In this document: positions 45,906 to 58,241 of the stretch, piece by piece
How positions within the stretch are numbered: the stretch's first letter is position 1
How the letters are laid out: each line of letters starts with the position of its first letter
From: Ancylobacter novellus DSM 506
Lineage (GTDB): Bacteria > Pseudomonadota > Alphaproteobacteria > Rhizobiales > Xanthobacteraceae
Direction of reading: 5' to 3'
DNA length: 64,000 nucleotides
Assembly: GCF_000092925.1 (NCBI RefSeq)
Contig: NC_014217.1
Coordinates: forward strand, 3,472,001-3,536,000
Notes under the pieces: model-generated
Told to the model about the DNA's origin: nothing
The model's database searches: none
The model's input: the letters and a program-made list of their open reading frames with translations, nothing else
Position numbers and translations under genes: made by a program

Positions 45906-46190
45906 ATGTACTCGCTTCTCTGGCTGTTCGACACGATCATCACGCTCTACGTCTGGATTCTCATCGCCTCGGCCATCCTGTCGTGGCTGGTGGCGTTCAA
46001 TGTCGTCAACCCGCACAACCCGTTCGTCCGCAATGTCGGCGAGTTCCTCTGGCGGGTGACCGAGCCGGTGCTGGCGCCGATCCGCCGCATCCTGCCCAAT
46101 CTTGGCGGCATCGACATCTCGCCGGTCATCCTGATCATCCTGCTCTACTTCATCCGCAACCTCGTCTTCGAGGTCGTGGCGGGCGCGTGA
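45906..46190 (+). CDS. YggT-family membrane protein
   Basis: A 94-residue inner-membrane protein. Two hydrophobic helices flank the family block [38 protein letters not shown]. YggT proteins are linked to osmotic or ion homeostasis and, in other lineages, to organisation of membrane complexes, but the mechanism is unclear. ATG 45906 has GAGG six bases upstream. Its stop overlaps the start of the DUF167 gene (GTGA), a pairing conserved across proteobacteria. Confidence 0.9.
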   Translation: MYSLLWLFDTIITLYVWILIASAILSWLVAFNVVNPHNPFVRNVGEFLWRVTEPVLAPIRRILPNLGGIDISPVILIILLYFIRNLVFEVVAGA

Positions 46191-46507
46191 GCGCACCGCT
46201 TCCCTGGACGCTCGCGCCCGACGGGCTCGTGGTGACCGTGCGGGCGACGCCGCGCGGCGGGCGCGACGCCATAGACGGGTTTGTGGAGCTCGGCGACGGG
46301 CGGACGGCGCTGAAGGCGCGCGTCTCCGTCGCGGCGGAGGACGGCAAAGCAAACGCCGCGCTGGGCAAGCTCCTCGCCAAGGCCGCCGGCATCGCCCCCT
46401 CGCGGGTGGACCTCGTCTCCGGCGCCACCGGAAGGACGAAGGCTTTCAAGCTGAACGGCGACGCCGCCGAAATCGCCGCGCGGCTGCAGGCGCTGATCGG
46501 GGAGTGA
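46187..46507 (+). CDS. DUF167 (YggU) family protein
   Basis: A 106-residue soluble protein beginning at GTG 46187, which overlaps the yggT stop by four bases. The DUF167 pattern is clear: [64 protein letters not shown]. The fold is known from YggU structures, but the function is not. The tight overlap argues for joint expression with YggT. Confidence 0.88.
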   Translation: MSAPLPWTLAPDGLVVTVRATPRGGRDAIDGFVELGDGRTALKARVSVAAEDGKANAALGKLLAKAAGIAPSRVDLVSGATGRTKAFKLNGDAAEIAARLQALIGE

Positions 46508-46547
46508 GGCGGGACGCCTCCTCGCCGTCATCGACCTACCCGTTAGC

Positions 46548-46649
46548 CGTCATCCCGGAATTGCCGCAGGCAATATCCAGGATCGCTCTCCCCTAAAGGC
46601 GCAATCGGCACGCGATCCCGGCTCTCGCTCCGCTCGACCGGAATGACGG
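46548..46649. repeat. Intergenic repeat, family D
   Basis: GCCGTCATCCCGGAATTGCCGCAGGCAAT...GATCCCGGCTCTCGCTCCGCTCGACCGGAATGACGGC: long outer arms (GCCGTCATTCCGG type) with internal small palindromes. One copy only in the window. Such sequences resemble widespread palindromic elements of Rhizobiales (recollection). Confidence 0.7.
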
Positions 46650-46685
46650 CTTCATGGAAGCCGGCCAGCGAGCGCGCCCGCGCGA

Positions 46686-46727
46686 CCATCCTTCGAGGCC
46701 GCCTGCGGCGGCACCTCAGGATGAGGT
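46686..46727. repeat. Palindromic intergenic repeat, family A (single copy)
   Basis: CATCCTTCGAGGCCGCCTGCGGCGGCACCTCAGGATG, a single hairpin copy of family A with a CGCCTGCGGCG core, between convergent DUF167 and GNAT genes. Confidence 0.85.
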
Positions 46728-46769
46728 TTTATTGTGGGAGAGCGAAGAAGACAGCGGGCCGCCTAGGGC

Positions 46770-47279
46770 TCACCCGTTCCAGCCGAAGGCCAGTTTCTCC
46801 AGCGTGCGCTCGCCGAAGGTCTCGGTCGAGCGGGCGACGCCGGTGCCGCCCATGGCGCGGTAGAAGCCCAGCGCTGGCTCGTTGGCGGCCAGCGCCCATA
46901 CCGCCAGCCCCTCGAAGCCGGCCGTGACGAGCTCCTTGCGTGCATCGGTGAACAGGCGGCGGCCGAAGCCGAGCCCCTGATATTCCGGCCGCAGATAGAG
47001 CTCGTAGATCTCGCCCTCATAGGGAAGGCCGCGGGCGCGGTTGCGCCCGACATTGGCGTAGCCGGCAATCGCGTCGCCGAAGGTGAGCACCACCACCCGG
47101 GAGCCCCGCCGCAGCGCCGTCTCCCACCAGGCGGGACCGCGCCGCTGGATCATCTTTTCCAGCTCGGCACCGGGGATGAGACCGCGATAGGCCGTGCGCC
47201 ACGCCGAGTCATGGATCTCGGCGATGTCGGCGGCATCGGCCGGGCGAGCCCGGCGCGTCTCGATAAGAAGCGTGCTCAT
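46770..47279 (-). CDS. GNAT family N-acetyltransferase
   Basis: A 169-residue cytoplasmic acetyltransferase. The acetyl-CoA-binding motif A is IYELYLRPEYQGLGFGRRLFTDARKEL (Q-x-x-G-x-G/R). It is preceded by AIHD-type helix (DIAEIHDSAWRTAYRGLIPGAELEKM) and followed by LAVWALAANEPALGFYRAMGG, with ETFGERTLEKLAFGW at the end. The acceptor cannot be predicted. ATG 47279 gives the normal N-terminus (STLLIETRRARPADAADI); an upstream start at 47315 is less likely. Confidence 0.88.
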   Translation of the reverse strand: MSTLLIETRRARPADAADIAEIHDSAWRTAYRGLIPGAELEKMIQRRGPAWWETALRRGSRVVVLTFGDAIAGYANVGRNRARGLPYEGEIYELYLRPEYQGLGFGRRLFTDARKELVTAGFEGLAVWALAANEPALGFYRAMGGTGVARSTETFGERTLEKLAFGWNG

Positions 47280-47407
47280 CGATCTAATGGGAGCAAATGC
47301 GCTCCCTTCGATCAAGGGCTTTCATCGTCAAAAGCACGTTCGATCCACCAGGGCGTTGCGCGGACGCCACGCCGGGGAACCGAGCGGACAGGCGTCGAAG
47401 GCCAGAA

Positions 47408-47425
47408 CGCCCGCAGTTGCGGGCG
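47408..47425 (-). terminator. Possible terminator after typA
   Basis: CGCCCGCAGTTGCGGGCG is a hairpin with an effective four-base loop; the reverse strand continues TTCTGG. The typA stop is 15 bases away, so it is well placed but has a weak T-tract. Confidence 0.45.
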
Positions 47426-47439
47426 CCCTCGGCTTCGGC

Positions 47440-49266
<1,827 letters not shown>

Positions 49267-49381
49267 ATGGAAACACCAAAAAGCGGGCCCGAGACGGACC
49301 CGGACCCGCGTGAATTTTGCGGCGCACTATACTCAGAAAGCCTGCGAAGGCAACGACGGCGCCGCACGGCCTGTCGGCGGG

Positions 49382-49615
49382 TCAGTGATCCTGCCGCAGC
49401 TCCCACAGGCGCCGGATCTGCGGCGGCTTGAGGATGTCGCCGTCCGGGGTGCGCAGCCAGGCGACCTCGCGGTTCGCCGGCGACTGGGTCATGGCGAAGG
49501 CGACGGCGTCCTCCACCGAGTTGAACTCATAGGAATCGGGCCAGTGGTCCGGCGCATCGACGGCATGGGACGGCGGCCAGTATTGCAGCCGGACGGGTTC
49601 CTGATCGGGCGTCAT
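49382..49615 (-). CDS. Small conserved-looking hypothetical protein
   Basis: A 77-residue soluble protein with a very strong ribosome-binding site (GAGGAGGAAGG before ATG 49615). Composition is balanced, with W, Y and P (LQYWPPSHAVDAPDHWPDSYEF), then a helix-forming stretch SVEDAVAFAMTQS and a strand-like AWLRTPDGDILKPPQIRRLW. It looks like a folded alpha+beta domain rather than a chance frame, and codon use matches neighbours. No family or function is recognised. Confidence 0.7.
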   Translation of the reverse strand: MTPDQEPVRLQYWPPSHAVDAPDHWPDSYEFNSVEDAVAFAMTQSPANREVAWLRTPDGDILKPPQIRRLWELRQDH

Positions 49616-49753
49616 GAACCTTCCTCCTCGAAGACGGGACGAGCGACAAGCGCCGCGCCCCGCGCGAGGACGCGACGGTGGCTGAAAACGCGCGGCAGGA
49701 CGAAAAGTTCCACCATTGCGAAAATACCGGTCGCGGCGCGGCGCGGGCCTTGA

Positions 49754-50047
<294 letters not shown>

Positions 50048-50060
50048 GGCTTCAGGTTCC

Positions 50061-50155
50061 GTCATCCCCGGACTTGGTCCGGCCATCCACGTCCTCGGCC
50101 CGGCCGGTGCAAGCCGACCAAGGTGTGGATCCCCCGGATCAGGCCGGGGATGATG
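50061..50155. repeat. Palindromic intergenic repeat, family B (inverted pair)
   Basis: GTCATCCCCGGACTTGGTCCGGCCATCCACG with its inverse GTGTGGATCCCCCGGATCAGGCCGGGGATGATG, between convergent genes. Slightly degenerate relative to the copies at 10.5 and 13.7 kb. Confidence 0.8.
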
Positions 50156-50186
50156 GCGCACCAGGCCGTTCACCCCTGAGCAGCCC

Positions 50187-51299
50187 TCACCCTGCCGGCT
50201 TCTTCGCCCAGGGGCCGAAGCGCCCTTCCGGCTGCGCGGCGCGCAGCATCATCATCTCGCCGACATTCTCCGGCGACAGCAGCCCGACCAGCCTGCCGCC
50301 CGCATCGACGACGCCGACCACCGGCGCGCCGCTCTCGGTGATGAGCTTGAGCGCGCGGTCGAGTGGCGAGCGCACCGGCACGGTCGGCGCCTCCGCCATC
50401 GCCTCGATGACCGAGGCGGTTGGCCCCTTCGCCTGCAAGGCATGGATCATGGCGTCGCGCGTGAGCACGCCGCGCAGATGCGTCGCGCCGTCGACGACGG
50501 GGAACTCTTTCTGCGTGGTGCGGATCAGCGCCTCGGCGGCGTCGCCGACGCTCGCCTGCGGCCCCAGCGTCTCGAACTGGGTGATCATCGCATCCTCGAC
50601 CAGCAGCCCCTGCGCCGCCTGCTTCATCTGCACCGCCCCCGCCTCGCTGGAAGCGGCGAGGAAGACGAAGACGGCGATGATGATCAGCATCGGGTTGCCG
50701 AAGATGCCGAGCAGGCCGAAGCCGATGGCCAGCGCCTGACCGATCGAGGCGGCGGTCTGCGTCGCCTGGGCGTGGCTCATATTCATGGCGAGGATGGCCC
50801 GCAGCACCCGCCCGCCATCCATCGGGAAGGCGGGGATGAGGTTGAACACCACGAGGAAGATGTTGGCCGCCGCAAGCTTCGCCAGCAGGCTGGTGTTGGG
50901 ATTCTCGATGCTCTCTATGTGCTCCATGCCGATCTGGCCGCCAAGGAAGATGAGCAGCACGAGCGCGATGACCACGTTCACCGCCGGCCCGGCCAGCGCC
51001 ACGATCAGCTCCTCGGACGGCTTCTCGGGAATGCGCTCCAGCCGGGCGATGCCGCCGAAGGGCCACAGCGTCACCTCCGGCGTGTTCACGCCGTAGCGGC
51101 GCGCCGCGAAGATGTGCCCGAACTCGTGCAGCAGCACGCAGAGGAACAGCAGCGCCACGAAGGCGACGCCCTCCCAGGCCGCCCCCGAGCCGCCCCGCTG
51201 GTAATAGGCGGCCCAGATCCAGATCAGAAACAGTAGGAAGGTGACGTGGATGCGGACCGCGGTGCCATAGACATGTCCGACGGTGAGCGACCAGGGCAT
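50187..51299 (-). CDS. Site-2-protease-like M50 metalloprotease with CBS domains
   Basis: A 370-residue membrane protease. The zinc motif HEFGH lies in a membrane segment (LCVLLHEFGHIFAARRYG, about residue 57-72) and the second metal motif is FNLIPAFPMDGGRVLRA (about 155-170), both as in rhomboid-independent S2P proteases. Several further hydrophobic helices are present. The C-terminal half has a tandem CBS pair (AMITQFETLGPQASVGDAAEALIR and TRDAMIHALQAKGPTASVIEA), which may sense adenylates and gate activity. Substrate unknown, perhaps an anti-sigma or stress regulator. Homologues are often annotated as site-2 protease family protein. Confidence 0.9.
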   Translation of the reverse strand: MPWSLTVGHVYGTAVRIHVTFLLFLIWIWAAYYQRGGSGAAWEGVAFVALLFLCVLLHEFGHIFAARRYGVNTPEVTLWPFGGIARLERIPEKPSEELIVALAGPAVNVVIALVLLIFLGGQIGMEHIESIENPNTSLLAKLAAANIFLVVFNLIPAFPMDGGRVLRAILAMNMSHAQATQTAASIGQALAIGFGLLGIFGNPMLIIIAVFVFLAASSEAGAVQMKQAAQGLLVEDAMITQFETLGPQASVGDAAEALIRTTQKEFPVVDGATHLRGVLTRDAMIHALQAKGPTASVIEAMAEAPTVPVRSPLDRALKLITESGAPVVGVVDAGGRLVGLLSPENVGEMMMLRAAQPEGRFGPWAKKPAG

Positions 51300-51450
51300 A
51301 GGAATCTCCTAGGGCGTGCTGCGTACAGCATAACCGCACCACCGTGACAGGACAGCGGATTTGCCCGTGCTTCGCGAGCGCTTAACAGGGAACCGGCCTT
51401 CCGCCGGCCGTGTTGCCCCTGAGATCACGGCACACGCCAAGGAGGCCCCC

Positions 51451-51948
51451 ATGGACCACAAGACCACCGAAGAGGCCATCGACCATGTCTGGGAGATGAT
51501 GGAGGACATCCGCACCTGCATGCTGGTGACCAAGCAGGGGCTCACCCTGCGCGGCCGGCCGATGCATGCCTTCCCCTCGCGCGAGGAGGGCTGCATATGG
51601 TTCCTCACCGACCGGCGCGGCCATGCCGACGACGAGCTCCGGCGCGACCCGCAGGGCGCGCTCACCTTCGCCAACGCCTCGAAGAACGACTTCCTGTCGG
51701 TGTCGGGCGAATGCGAGGTGAGCGACGACCGCGCCAAGGTCGACGAATTGTGGAACGACGCCGCCCGCGCCTACTGGCCGGAGGGCAAGGGCGATCCCAA
51801 CATCCGCGTGCTGCGCTTCCTGCCAAGCGACGCGGAATATTGGGACGGCACGGCCAGCTCGATCATGATCACGCTGAAGATGGCCGCCGCGCGCCTCAAG
51901 GGCGAGCGCGCCGATCTTGGCGACAACCGCAAGGTGCCCCTGGAGTAG
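51451..51948 (+). CDS. Pyridoxamine 5'-phosphate oxidase-like general stress protein
   Basis: A 165-residue protein of the split-barrel FMN-binding superfamily. ATG 51451 has AAGGAGG five bases upstream. The pattern DIRTCMLVTKQGLTLRGRPMHAFP, then GCIWFLTDRRGHADDELRRDPQGALTFANASKNDFLSVSGECEV, fits the general stress protein 26-like subgroup, which binds flavin but whose reaction is mostly unknown. DELWNDAARAYWPEGKGDPNIRVLRF is the typical C-terminal block. It is divergent from the M50 protease gene. Confidence 0.87.
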   Translation: MDHKTTEEAIDHVWEMMEDIRTCMLVTKQGLTLRGRPMHAFPSREEGCIWFLTDRRGHADDELRRDPQGALTFANASKNDFLSVSGECEVSDDRAKVDELWNDAARAYWPEGKGDPNIRVLRFLPSDAEYWDGTASSIMITLKMAAARLKGERADLGDNRKVPLE

Positions 51949-52017
51949 GCGCCAACCCGTGACTGCGGAGCGAGGCGATGGTACCGTTGCGGGAGATGAT
52001 CCTGCGACGGTGCGCCC

Positions 52018-53196
52018 ATGAACGTTCCCGCAGTAGTCCAGCCCGCGCCGGTTCCGGCGACCGTCAGTCGCGCGAGGCGCCGGGCCGTCATCTTCGTTCC
52101 CGGCCTCAAGCGGCGCGAGCGCAACCAGCAGCGGGACGCGCTGGTCGAGAACCTGCTCTTGAACGAGGACGTCCCGCTGCGCCGCTCGGCGAGCGACGGC
52201 GACGAGATCAAGATCGCCGGCACGGCCGGCGTCAGGCTGAAGGCCGCCAGGACCGGCACCGAAACCGACCCGCCGGCGCCGGGTGAGATCGACATCTTCG
52301 AGGCCTATTGGGGCGACCAGCTTCCGGTGGACGCCGAACAGCAGCCGCTGCGGCGCATGACCCGCGGCCTCGCCCTGCTGCGCTACTGGTTCGTCAGCCC
52401 GATGTGGGGCGCCTTCTCCAGCACGAGCTGGCAGATACCGGCCGGGCTGCTGCTCGGCGGCGGCGCACTGGTGCTCTGGTATCTGTCGCTGCTGGCGACG
52501 TTCGCGGGCCAATGGCTGGACCCGGCCTCGGACCTCACCGCGCAGGCGAAGCAGCTCATGTCCTTCGCCCCGTGGCTCGCCGACTGGCTCGCCGTGCCCA
52601 TCGCCTATGTCGCGAGCTGGAGGATCTGGCCGCTGATCTCGCTGCTGCTGCCGATCACGCCGATCATGGTGATCGTCGACCATGCGCAGGCGGTCCGCCT
52701 CCTCCTGACCAACGCCATGGACGAAAAGGGCATCGGCCGCCGGGCGCGGGTGCGCAAGGCGGTCGCCGACGTCCTCAGCGCCGCGGCGGAGGCCCGCACG
52801 TCCGACGGCGAGCCGGCCTATTCGGAGATCGTCATCGTCGGCCACAGCTTCGGGACGATCATCCTGATCGACGTGCTCGCCGACTGGCCCTACGAGGCGG
52901 AGCTCGCGAAGCTGTCGGTGGTCACGCTGGGCTCGCCGCAGAGCGTGCTGGCGCGGCGCTCCTCCTGGCTGAAGGAGGAGACCCGCCGCCTGATGCAGGA
53001 GCGGCGTGTATCGGCATGGACCGACATTTCCGGCGAGGACGACTATCTGAGCGCGCCCATCGACGGCCACAAGGCCGCCTATGGCACGGCCTGCGCCCTG
53101 ACGCTGTCGCTGGAACAGTCCGGGCTGCCCTTCAGCACCAGCGCGCACGACGCCTATCTCGCATCCTACGAGGTGCTGCGGCTGATCGTGAGGTAG
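52018..53196 (+). CDS. Membrane-associated alpha/beta-hydrolase-like protein of unknown function
   Basis: A 392-residue protein. A serine-hydrolase-type first strand (RAVIFVPGLKRRE, about 22-34) is followed by a variable region (EIDIFEAYWGDQLP). Two or three hydrophobic segments lie around residues 140-165 and 195-225 (PAGLLLGGGALVLWYLSLLA and IWPLISLLLPITPIMVIV). Then comes a nucleophile elbow IVIVGHSFGTIILIDVLADWP (Ser about 279), and VVTLGSPQSVLARR. A late His (TSAHDAYLASYE) could complete a triad. This looks like a lipase-like domain split by a membrane hairpin. I do not recognise a named family. It stands alone upstream of argG with a family B half-repeat between. Confidence 0.7.
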   Translation: MNVPAVVQPAPVPATVSRARRRAVIFVPGLKRRERNQQRDALVENLLLNEDVPLRRSASDGDEIKIAGTAGVRLKAARTGTETDPPAPGEIDIFEAYWGDQLPVDAEQQPLRRMTRGLALLRYWFVSPMWGAFSSTSWQIPAGLLLGGGALVLWYLSLLATFAGQWLDPASDLTAQAKQLMSFAPWLADWLAVPIAYVASWRIWPLISLLLPITPIMVIVDHAQAVRLLLTNAMDEKGIGRRARVRKAVADVLSAAAEARTSDGEPAYSEIVIVGHSFGTIILIDVLADWPYEAELAKLSVVTLGSPQSVLARRSSWLKEETRRLMQERRVSAWTDISGEDDYLSAPIDGHKAAYGTACALTLSLEQSGLPFSTSAHDAYLASYEVLRLIVR

Positions 53197-53207
53197 CTCG
53201 GAAGAAC

Positions 53208-53240
53208 GTCATGGCCGGGCTTGACCCGGCCATCCACGCC
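53208..53240. repeat. Palindromic intergenic repeat, family B (half element)
   Basis: GTCATGGCCGGGCTTGACCCGGCCATCCACGCC, a single arm of family B between the hydrolase-like gene and the convergent argG; no inverted partner follows. Confidence 0.8.
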
Positions 53241-53250
53241 TTCTCGGCTG

Positions 53251-54477
<1,227 letters not shown>

Positions 54478-54569
54478 GTCACATTCCAGGAAAGAAGCCG
54501 AGGCCGAAAAGCGCGCGGACTATAGGCATGGCCGACATATGTGCAAGCCGCGCCTGCGCCGCACCATTC

Positions 54570-55115
54570 TCAGGGCGCGGGCGGACCCGCCGGCGGCGGT
54601 GACCCGGCAGTGGCGGCCGGCGGCGGGGGCGTAGTCGCCGCCGATGGCGGCAGCGATGTCGCGCGCCCGACGGGCTTCCAGAAGCCGGAGCTCCAGCCGG
54701 CGACCAGCCAGTAGGCCAGTCCGCCGGCGAGACCGGCCGCGACGATGTAGAGGTCGCCGTTGAAGTCGGAAGGCGCCCGGTCGTAGGGCGCGAAGACCGA
54801 GGTGGCGAGCCAGGCCGACACGGCGCCGTTCGCCACATGGAAGATCCAGCTGCGTATGGCAAAGGCCTCGGCGAACAATATGCCGATCGTCGCCACCGCC
54901 CACATGGAAAGTGAAACGATCATGAGCAGATAGCTCGCGACCGCCAGCGTGTCGAAGGTGGCGACGGCCTGGTCCGGCGAGATGTCGGCGAGCACGTCGC
55001 CGAGCCGCCAATAGCCGATCAGCACCACCAGCATGGTGGCGACAAAGCCGGCGACCATGCCGAGCGGCACCACGATCAGCCGCAGCAGGAGGCGCAGCAG
55101 CCAATCCATGTCCAC
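54570..55115 (-). CDS. Hypothetical four-helix membrane protein
   Basis: A 181-residue membrane protein of unknown role. Hydrophobic helices lie at about residues 7-33 (LRLLLRLIVVPLGMVAGFVATMLVV), 55-85 (TLAVASYLLMIVSLSMWAVATIGILFAEAFA), 90-107 and 123-142 (DLYIVAAGLAGGLAYWLVAG). The C-terminus is a Pro/Ala/Thr-rich tail (about 35 residues). It begins three bases after the rlmN stop on the same strand, an arrangement I believe is frequent in Rhizobiales, so it is likely co-transcribed with rlmN. Confidence 0.75.
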   Translation of the reverse strand: MDMDWLLRLLLRLIVVPLGMVAGFVATMLVVLIGYWRLGDVLADISPDQAVATFDTLAVASYLLMIVSLSMWAVATIGILFAEAFAIRSWIFHVANGAVSAWLATSVFAPYDRAPSDFNGDLYIVAAGLAGGLAYWLVAGWSSGFWKPVGRATSLPPSAATTPPPPAATAGSPPPAGPPAP

Positions 55116-55118
55116 CGC

Positions 55119-56348
55119 CTATTCCGCCGCCGCGGCCATGGCGCGCAGCGCGAGCCGCTCGCGGGCGGAGAGCTTCTCGGTCTCGCTCTTCAGCTGCCCG
55201 CAGGCGGCGAGGATGTCGCGCCCGCGCGGCGTGCGCACCGGGCTCGAATAGCCGGCGCGGAACACGATGTCGGAGAAGCGTTCGATGGTCTCCCAGTCCG
55301 AGCACTCGTACTTGGTGCCGGGCCACGGGTTGAACGGGATCAGGTTGATCTTCGCCGGGATGCCGGCGAGCAGCCGCACCAGCGCCTTGGCGTCGGCCGG
55401 GCTGTCGTTGACGCCCTTCAGCATCACATATTCGAAGGTGATGCGCTTGGCGTTCGACGCCGCCGGATAGGTGCGGCAGGCGTCGAGCAGATCCTTCAGC
55501 GGGTACTTCTTGTTGATCGGCACCAGCACGTCGCGCAGCTCGTCGCGCACCGCGTGCAGCGAAATGGCGAGCATCGGCCCGACCTCGCGGCCGAGCTTCT
55601 CGATCTCCGGCACCACACCGGAGGTGGAGACGGTGATGCGTCGCTTGCCGATGCCGAGGCCTTCGCCATCCGCCAGCACCTCGATGGCCCTAGCCACCGA
55701 GTCGTACGCGTAGAGCGGCTCGCCCATGCCCATGAAGACGATGTTGGTGACGAGCCGGTCGCCCTCGGTCGGCAGGCCCGGCCCGACGGCGCGCTCCTGC
55801 CCGGGATAGTCGCCGAGCCGGTCGCGAGCGACCATCACCTGCGCCACGATCTCGGCCGCCGTCAGGTTTCGGACGAGGCGCTGCGTGCCGGTGTGGCAGA
55901 AGGAGCAGTTGAGCGTGCAGCCGACCTGCGAGGAGACACACAGCGTGCCGCGGTCGCTCTCGGGGATGTAGACCATCTCGACATCGTGCGGCTTGTCGCC
56001 GGCAATGTCGGGCGGCAGGCGCAGCAGCCATTTGCGGGTGCCGTCATTCGATACCTGCTCGACCACCACCTCGGGTCGCGCCAGCGTGAAGGCTTCCTCG
56101 AGCTTCGCGCGCAGACCCTTGCCGACATTGGTCATCTCGTCGAAGGAGGTGACGCCGCGCAGATAAATCCAGTGCCAGAGCTGGGCAACGCGCATGCGCT
56201 GCTCGCGCTCGCTCACGCCGATCTCGGCCAGCGCCTCGGCGAGGCCGGCGCGGTCCAGCCCGGCGAGCGAGCGGCGCGTATCCGGGCGCGCCTCGACGGC
56301 GGGCCGCGCCCCGGCGGCAGCGGCCGCAGTGGTATCGATCAGGTTCAT
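55119..56348 (-). CDS. rlmN: 23S rRNA (A2503-C2)/tRNA (A37-C2) methyltransferase RlmN
   Basis: A 409-residue radical SAM enzyme that methylates C2 of adenosine 2503 in 23S rRNA and A37 in some tRNAs. The cluster motif is [13 protein letters not shown] (C-x3-C-x2-C). Upstream is [21 protein letters not shown]; downstream are [24 protein letters not shown] and [13 protein letters not shown], with the catalytic Cys near the end in [12 protein letters not shown]. An N-terminal Ala-rich leader of about 25 residues is variable. Length is usual for alphaproteobacteria. Confidence 0.95.
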   Translation of the reverse strand: MNLIDTTAAAAAGARPAVEARPDTRRSLAGLDRAGLAEALAEIGVSEREQRMRVAQLWHWIYLRGVTSFDEMTNVGKGLRAKLEEAFTLARPEVVVEQVSNDGTRKWLLRLPPDIAGDKPHDVEMVYIPESDRGTLCVSSQVGCTLNCSFCHTGTQRLVRNLTAAEIVAQVMVARDRLGDYPGQERAVGPGLPTEGDRLVTNIVFMGMGEPLYAYDSVARAIEVLADGEGLGIGKRRITVSTSGVVPEIEKLGREVGPMLAISLHAVRDELRDVLVPINKKYPLKDLLDACRTYPAASNAKRITFEYVMLKGVNDSPADAKALVRLLAGIPAKINLIPFNPWPGTKYECSDWETIERFSDIVFRAGYSSPVRTPRGRDILAACGQLKSETEKLSARERLALRAMAAAAE

Positions 56349-56431
56349 CGCTTTATCGAAAAGTCAGTGTTTGCGCGCCTCATAGCACAGAGCGGCGGGC
56401 GTGGCGAATGCACGCCCCGCAGATCGGCCCT

Positions 56432-57178
56432 TCACTTCAGCGGCACCCAGATGTCGATCACCAGATCGTCCGGCGAGGTCGTGCGCGGGTCGGAGCGATA
56501 TTCCTCGACATAGAGGTCCTCCGCCTCGAGGTCCTTGGCGTCGAGCAGGTTGGCGATCTGCTCATAGGTCGGGTCCATCGCGTCATAGGGGCCGCGATGG
56601 GTGAAGCGCAGCGCCTTGCCGGCCGGCGAGGCGGAGAACTCGACGCCGCTCTGCGGCTTCTCGGTGGTCGCGCCTTCGAAGGGCACCGCCGCCTCGAAGT
56701 CGAAGCCGAGATCGTCCGTCGTCGTGTAAATGACGAAGGAAGCGCCGGCCGGCTTCAGCTTCAGCCGCGCCATCTCGGCGTCGATCTCCTTCAACGTGGC
56801 GACGATAGTCGGGAAGGCCTCGTCCCAGGTCGCGTGCGCCTTCTTCATCAGCACCGGCACCGGCTTCATCTCCGCCGGATCACCGAAGCCGTCCGGCCGC
56901 TTCAGCGGGTCCGTCATCGGGGAGATGGCCTGCGTCTCGACGCCTTTGGGGTCGACCACCGGCGGCGCCACCATGTTGTCGTCGCCGGACGGCGCCTGAC
57001 TGGGCGTATCTTGCGGCGGTGTCTCCGGAGCGCCCTGCGGCGCGGGCTGGGCTGCGGCCGGCGGGTCGGCGGGAACGGCGCTCTGGGCATGAAGCCCCGC
57101 CGGCGCCAGCAGAATCGCGAGCGCGAGCAGCACGGTCAGCCGTCGCACAAGGACGCGAGCGGGCGGTAGGTCGATCAT
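56432..57178 (-). CDS. Exported protein with C-terminal GyrI-like (effector-binding) domain
   Basis: A 248-residue secreted protein. A signal peptide ([22 protein letters not shown]) precedes a Pro/Ala-rich linker (about 35-95), then a folded domain of about 145 residues. The domain matches the GyrI-like/AraC effector-binding fold: [55 protein letters not shown], and the ending [11 protein letters not shown]. Such domains bind small cationic ligands in cytoplasmic regulators, so an exported form is unusual and could be a ligand scavenger or sensor. Function is inferred only from fold style. It stands between rlmN and the divergent dapF. Confidence 0.72.
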   Translation of the reverse strand: MIDLPPARVLVRRLTVLLALAILLAPAGLHAQSAVPADPPAAAQPAPQGAPETPPQDTPSQAPSGDDNMVAPPVVDPKGVETQAISPMTDPLKRPDGFGDPAEMKPVPVLMKKAHATWDEAFPTIVATLKEIDAEMARLKLKPAGASFVIYTTTDDLGFDFEAAVPFEGATTEKPQSGVEFSASPAGKALRFTHRGPYDAMDPTYEQIANLLDAKDLEAEDLYVEEYRSDPRTTSPDDLVIDIWVPLK

Positions 57179-57359
57179 CTCAGGTCACCGGAAACAGCGC
57201 GAACGCAGCCGCTCTCTTAGCATCCTCCAATGCCGCCCGCACCGCCGACGGCACCATCGAACACAGGCTGATTCTGGCCGACAAGTCTGGCCAATCCTTG
57301 GCGCTTCGCCATATAAGGGCGGCAACCCTTCGGTCCACAGGTCTAAAGCCGCAACCGTC

Positions 57360-58241
57360 ATGGCCGCGTTGGAAAACCGTCCCTTCGTCAAGATGAACGG
57401 CCTCGGCAACGAGATCGTCGTCCTCGACCTGCGCGACGCGCCGCTCCCCGTGCCGCCGGCGGAGGCGCGCGCGCTGGCGCGCGAGGACGTGCTGCCCTTC
57501 GACCAGATCATGGCGCTCTATCCGCCGAAGAGCGAAGGCACGCGCGCCTTCGTGCGCATCATCAATGCCGACGGCTCGGAGGCCGGCGCCTGCGGCAACG
57601 GCACGCGCTGCATCGCGCTCTACGAGGCCGGCCGCACCGGCGACAACCATGTCGTGTTCGAGAGCGTCGCCGGCCTGCTGGACTGCACCGTGGCGCCGGA
57701 AGGGATCACCGCCGATATGGGCGTGCCGCATTTCGGCTGGCACGACATCCCCCTCGCCGGCCCGGTGGCCGACACCCGCGCCATCGAATTGCAGGCTGGC
57801 CCGGCGGAGGCGCCGGTGCTGCGCGCGCCCTCCGTGGTCAATGTCGGCAACCCGCACGCCATCTTCTGGGTGCACGATATCGAGGCGGTCGATCTCGGCC
57901 GCTACGGGCCGGAGCTGGAGCACCATCCCGTGTTCCCCGAGCGGGCCAACATCTCGGCGGCTCAGGTCGTCTCCCCCGACCACATCGTGCTCAAGGTGTG
58001 GGAACGCGGCGCCGGCCTGACCAAGGCTTGCGGCTCGGCCGCCTGCGCCGCCGCCGTGTCGGCCGCCCGCATCGGCCTCACCGGCCGGCGCGTCACCGTC
58101 ACCCTGCCCGGCGGCGACCTCGTGATCGATTGGCGCGAGAGCGACGACCACATCCTCATGACCGGCCCGGCCGTGTTCGAGTTCGACGGCCGGCTCACCG
58201 CCGCCATGCTGGACGCGCCCACCGGCGTCGGCGCCGCCTGA
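57360..58241 (+). CDS. dapF: Diaminopimelate epimerase
   Basis: A 293-residue cofactor-independent epimerase that converts L,L- to meso-diaminopimelate for lysine and peptidoglycan synthesis. Both catalytic Cys blocks are present: [16 protein letters not shown] and [16 protein letters not shown]. The N-terminal [15 protein letters not shown] and the NPHAIFW block are also as expected. Its stop overlaps the start of mtaB by one base (TGATG). It heads the dapF-mtaB-ftsY-yciB series. Confidence 0.96.
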   Translation: MAALENRPFVKMNGLGNEIVVLDLRDAPLPVPPAEARALAREDVLPFDQIMALYPPKSEGTRAFVRIINADGSEAGACGNGTRCIALYEAGRTGDNHVVFESVAGLLDCTVAPEGITADMGVPHFGWHDIPLAGPVADTRAIELQAGPAEAPVLRAPSVVNVGNPHAIFWVHDIEAVDLGRYGPELEHHPVFPERANISAAQVVSPDHIVLKVWERGAGLTKACGSAACAAAVSAARIGLTGRRVTVTLPGGDLVIDWRESDDHILMTGPAVFEFDGRLTAAMLDAPTGVGAA

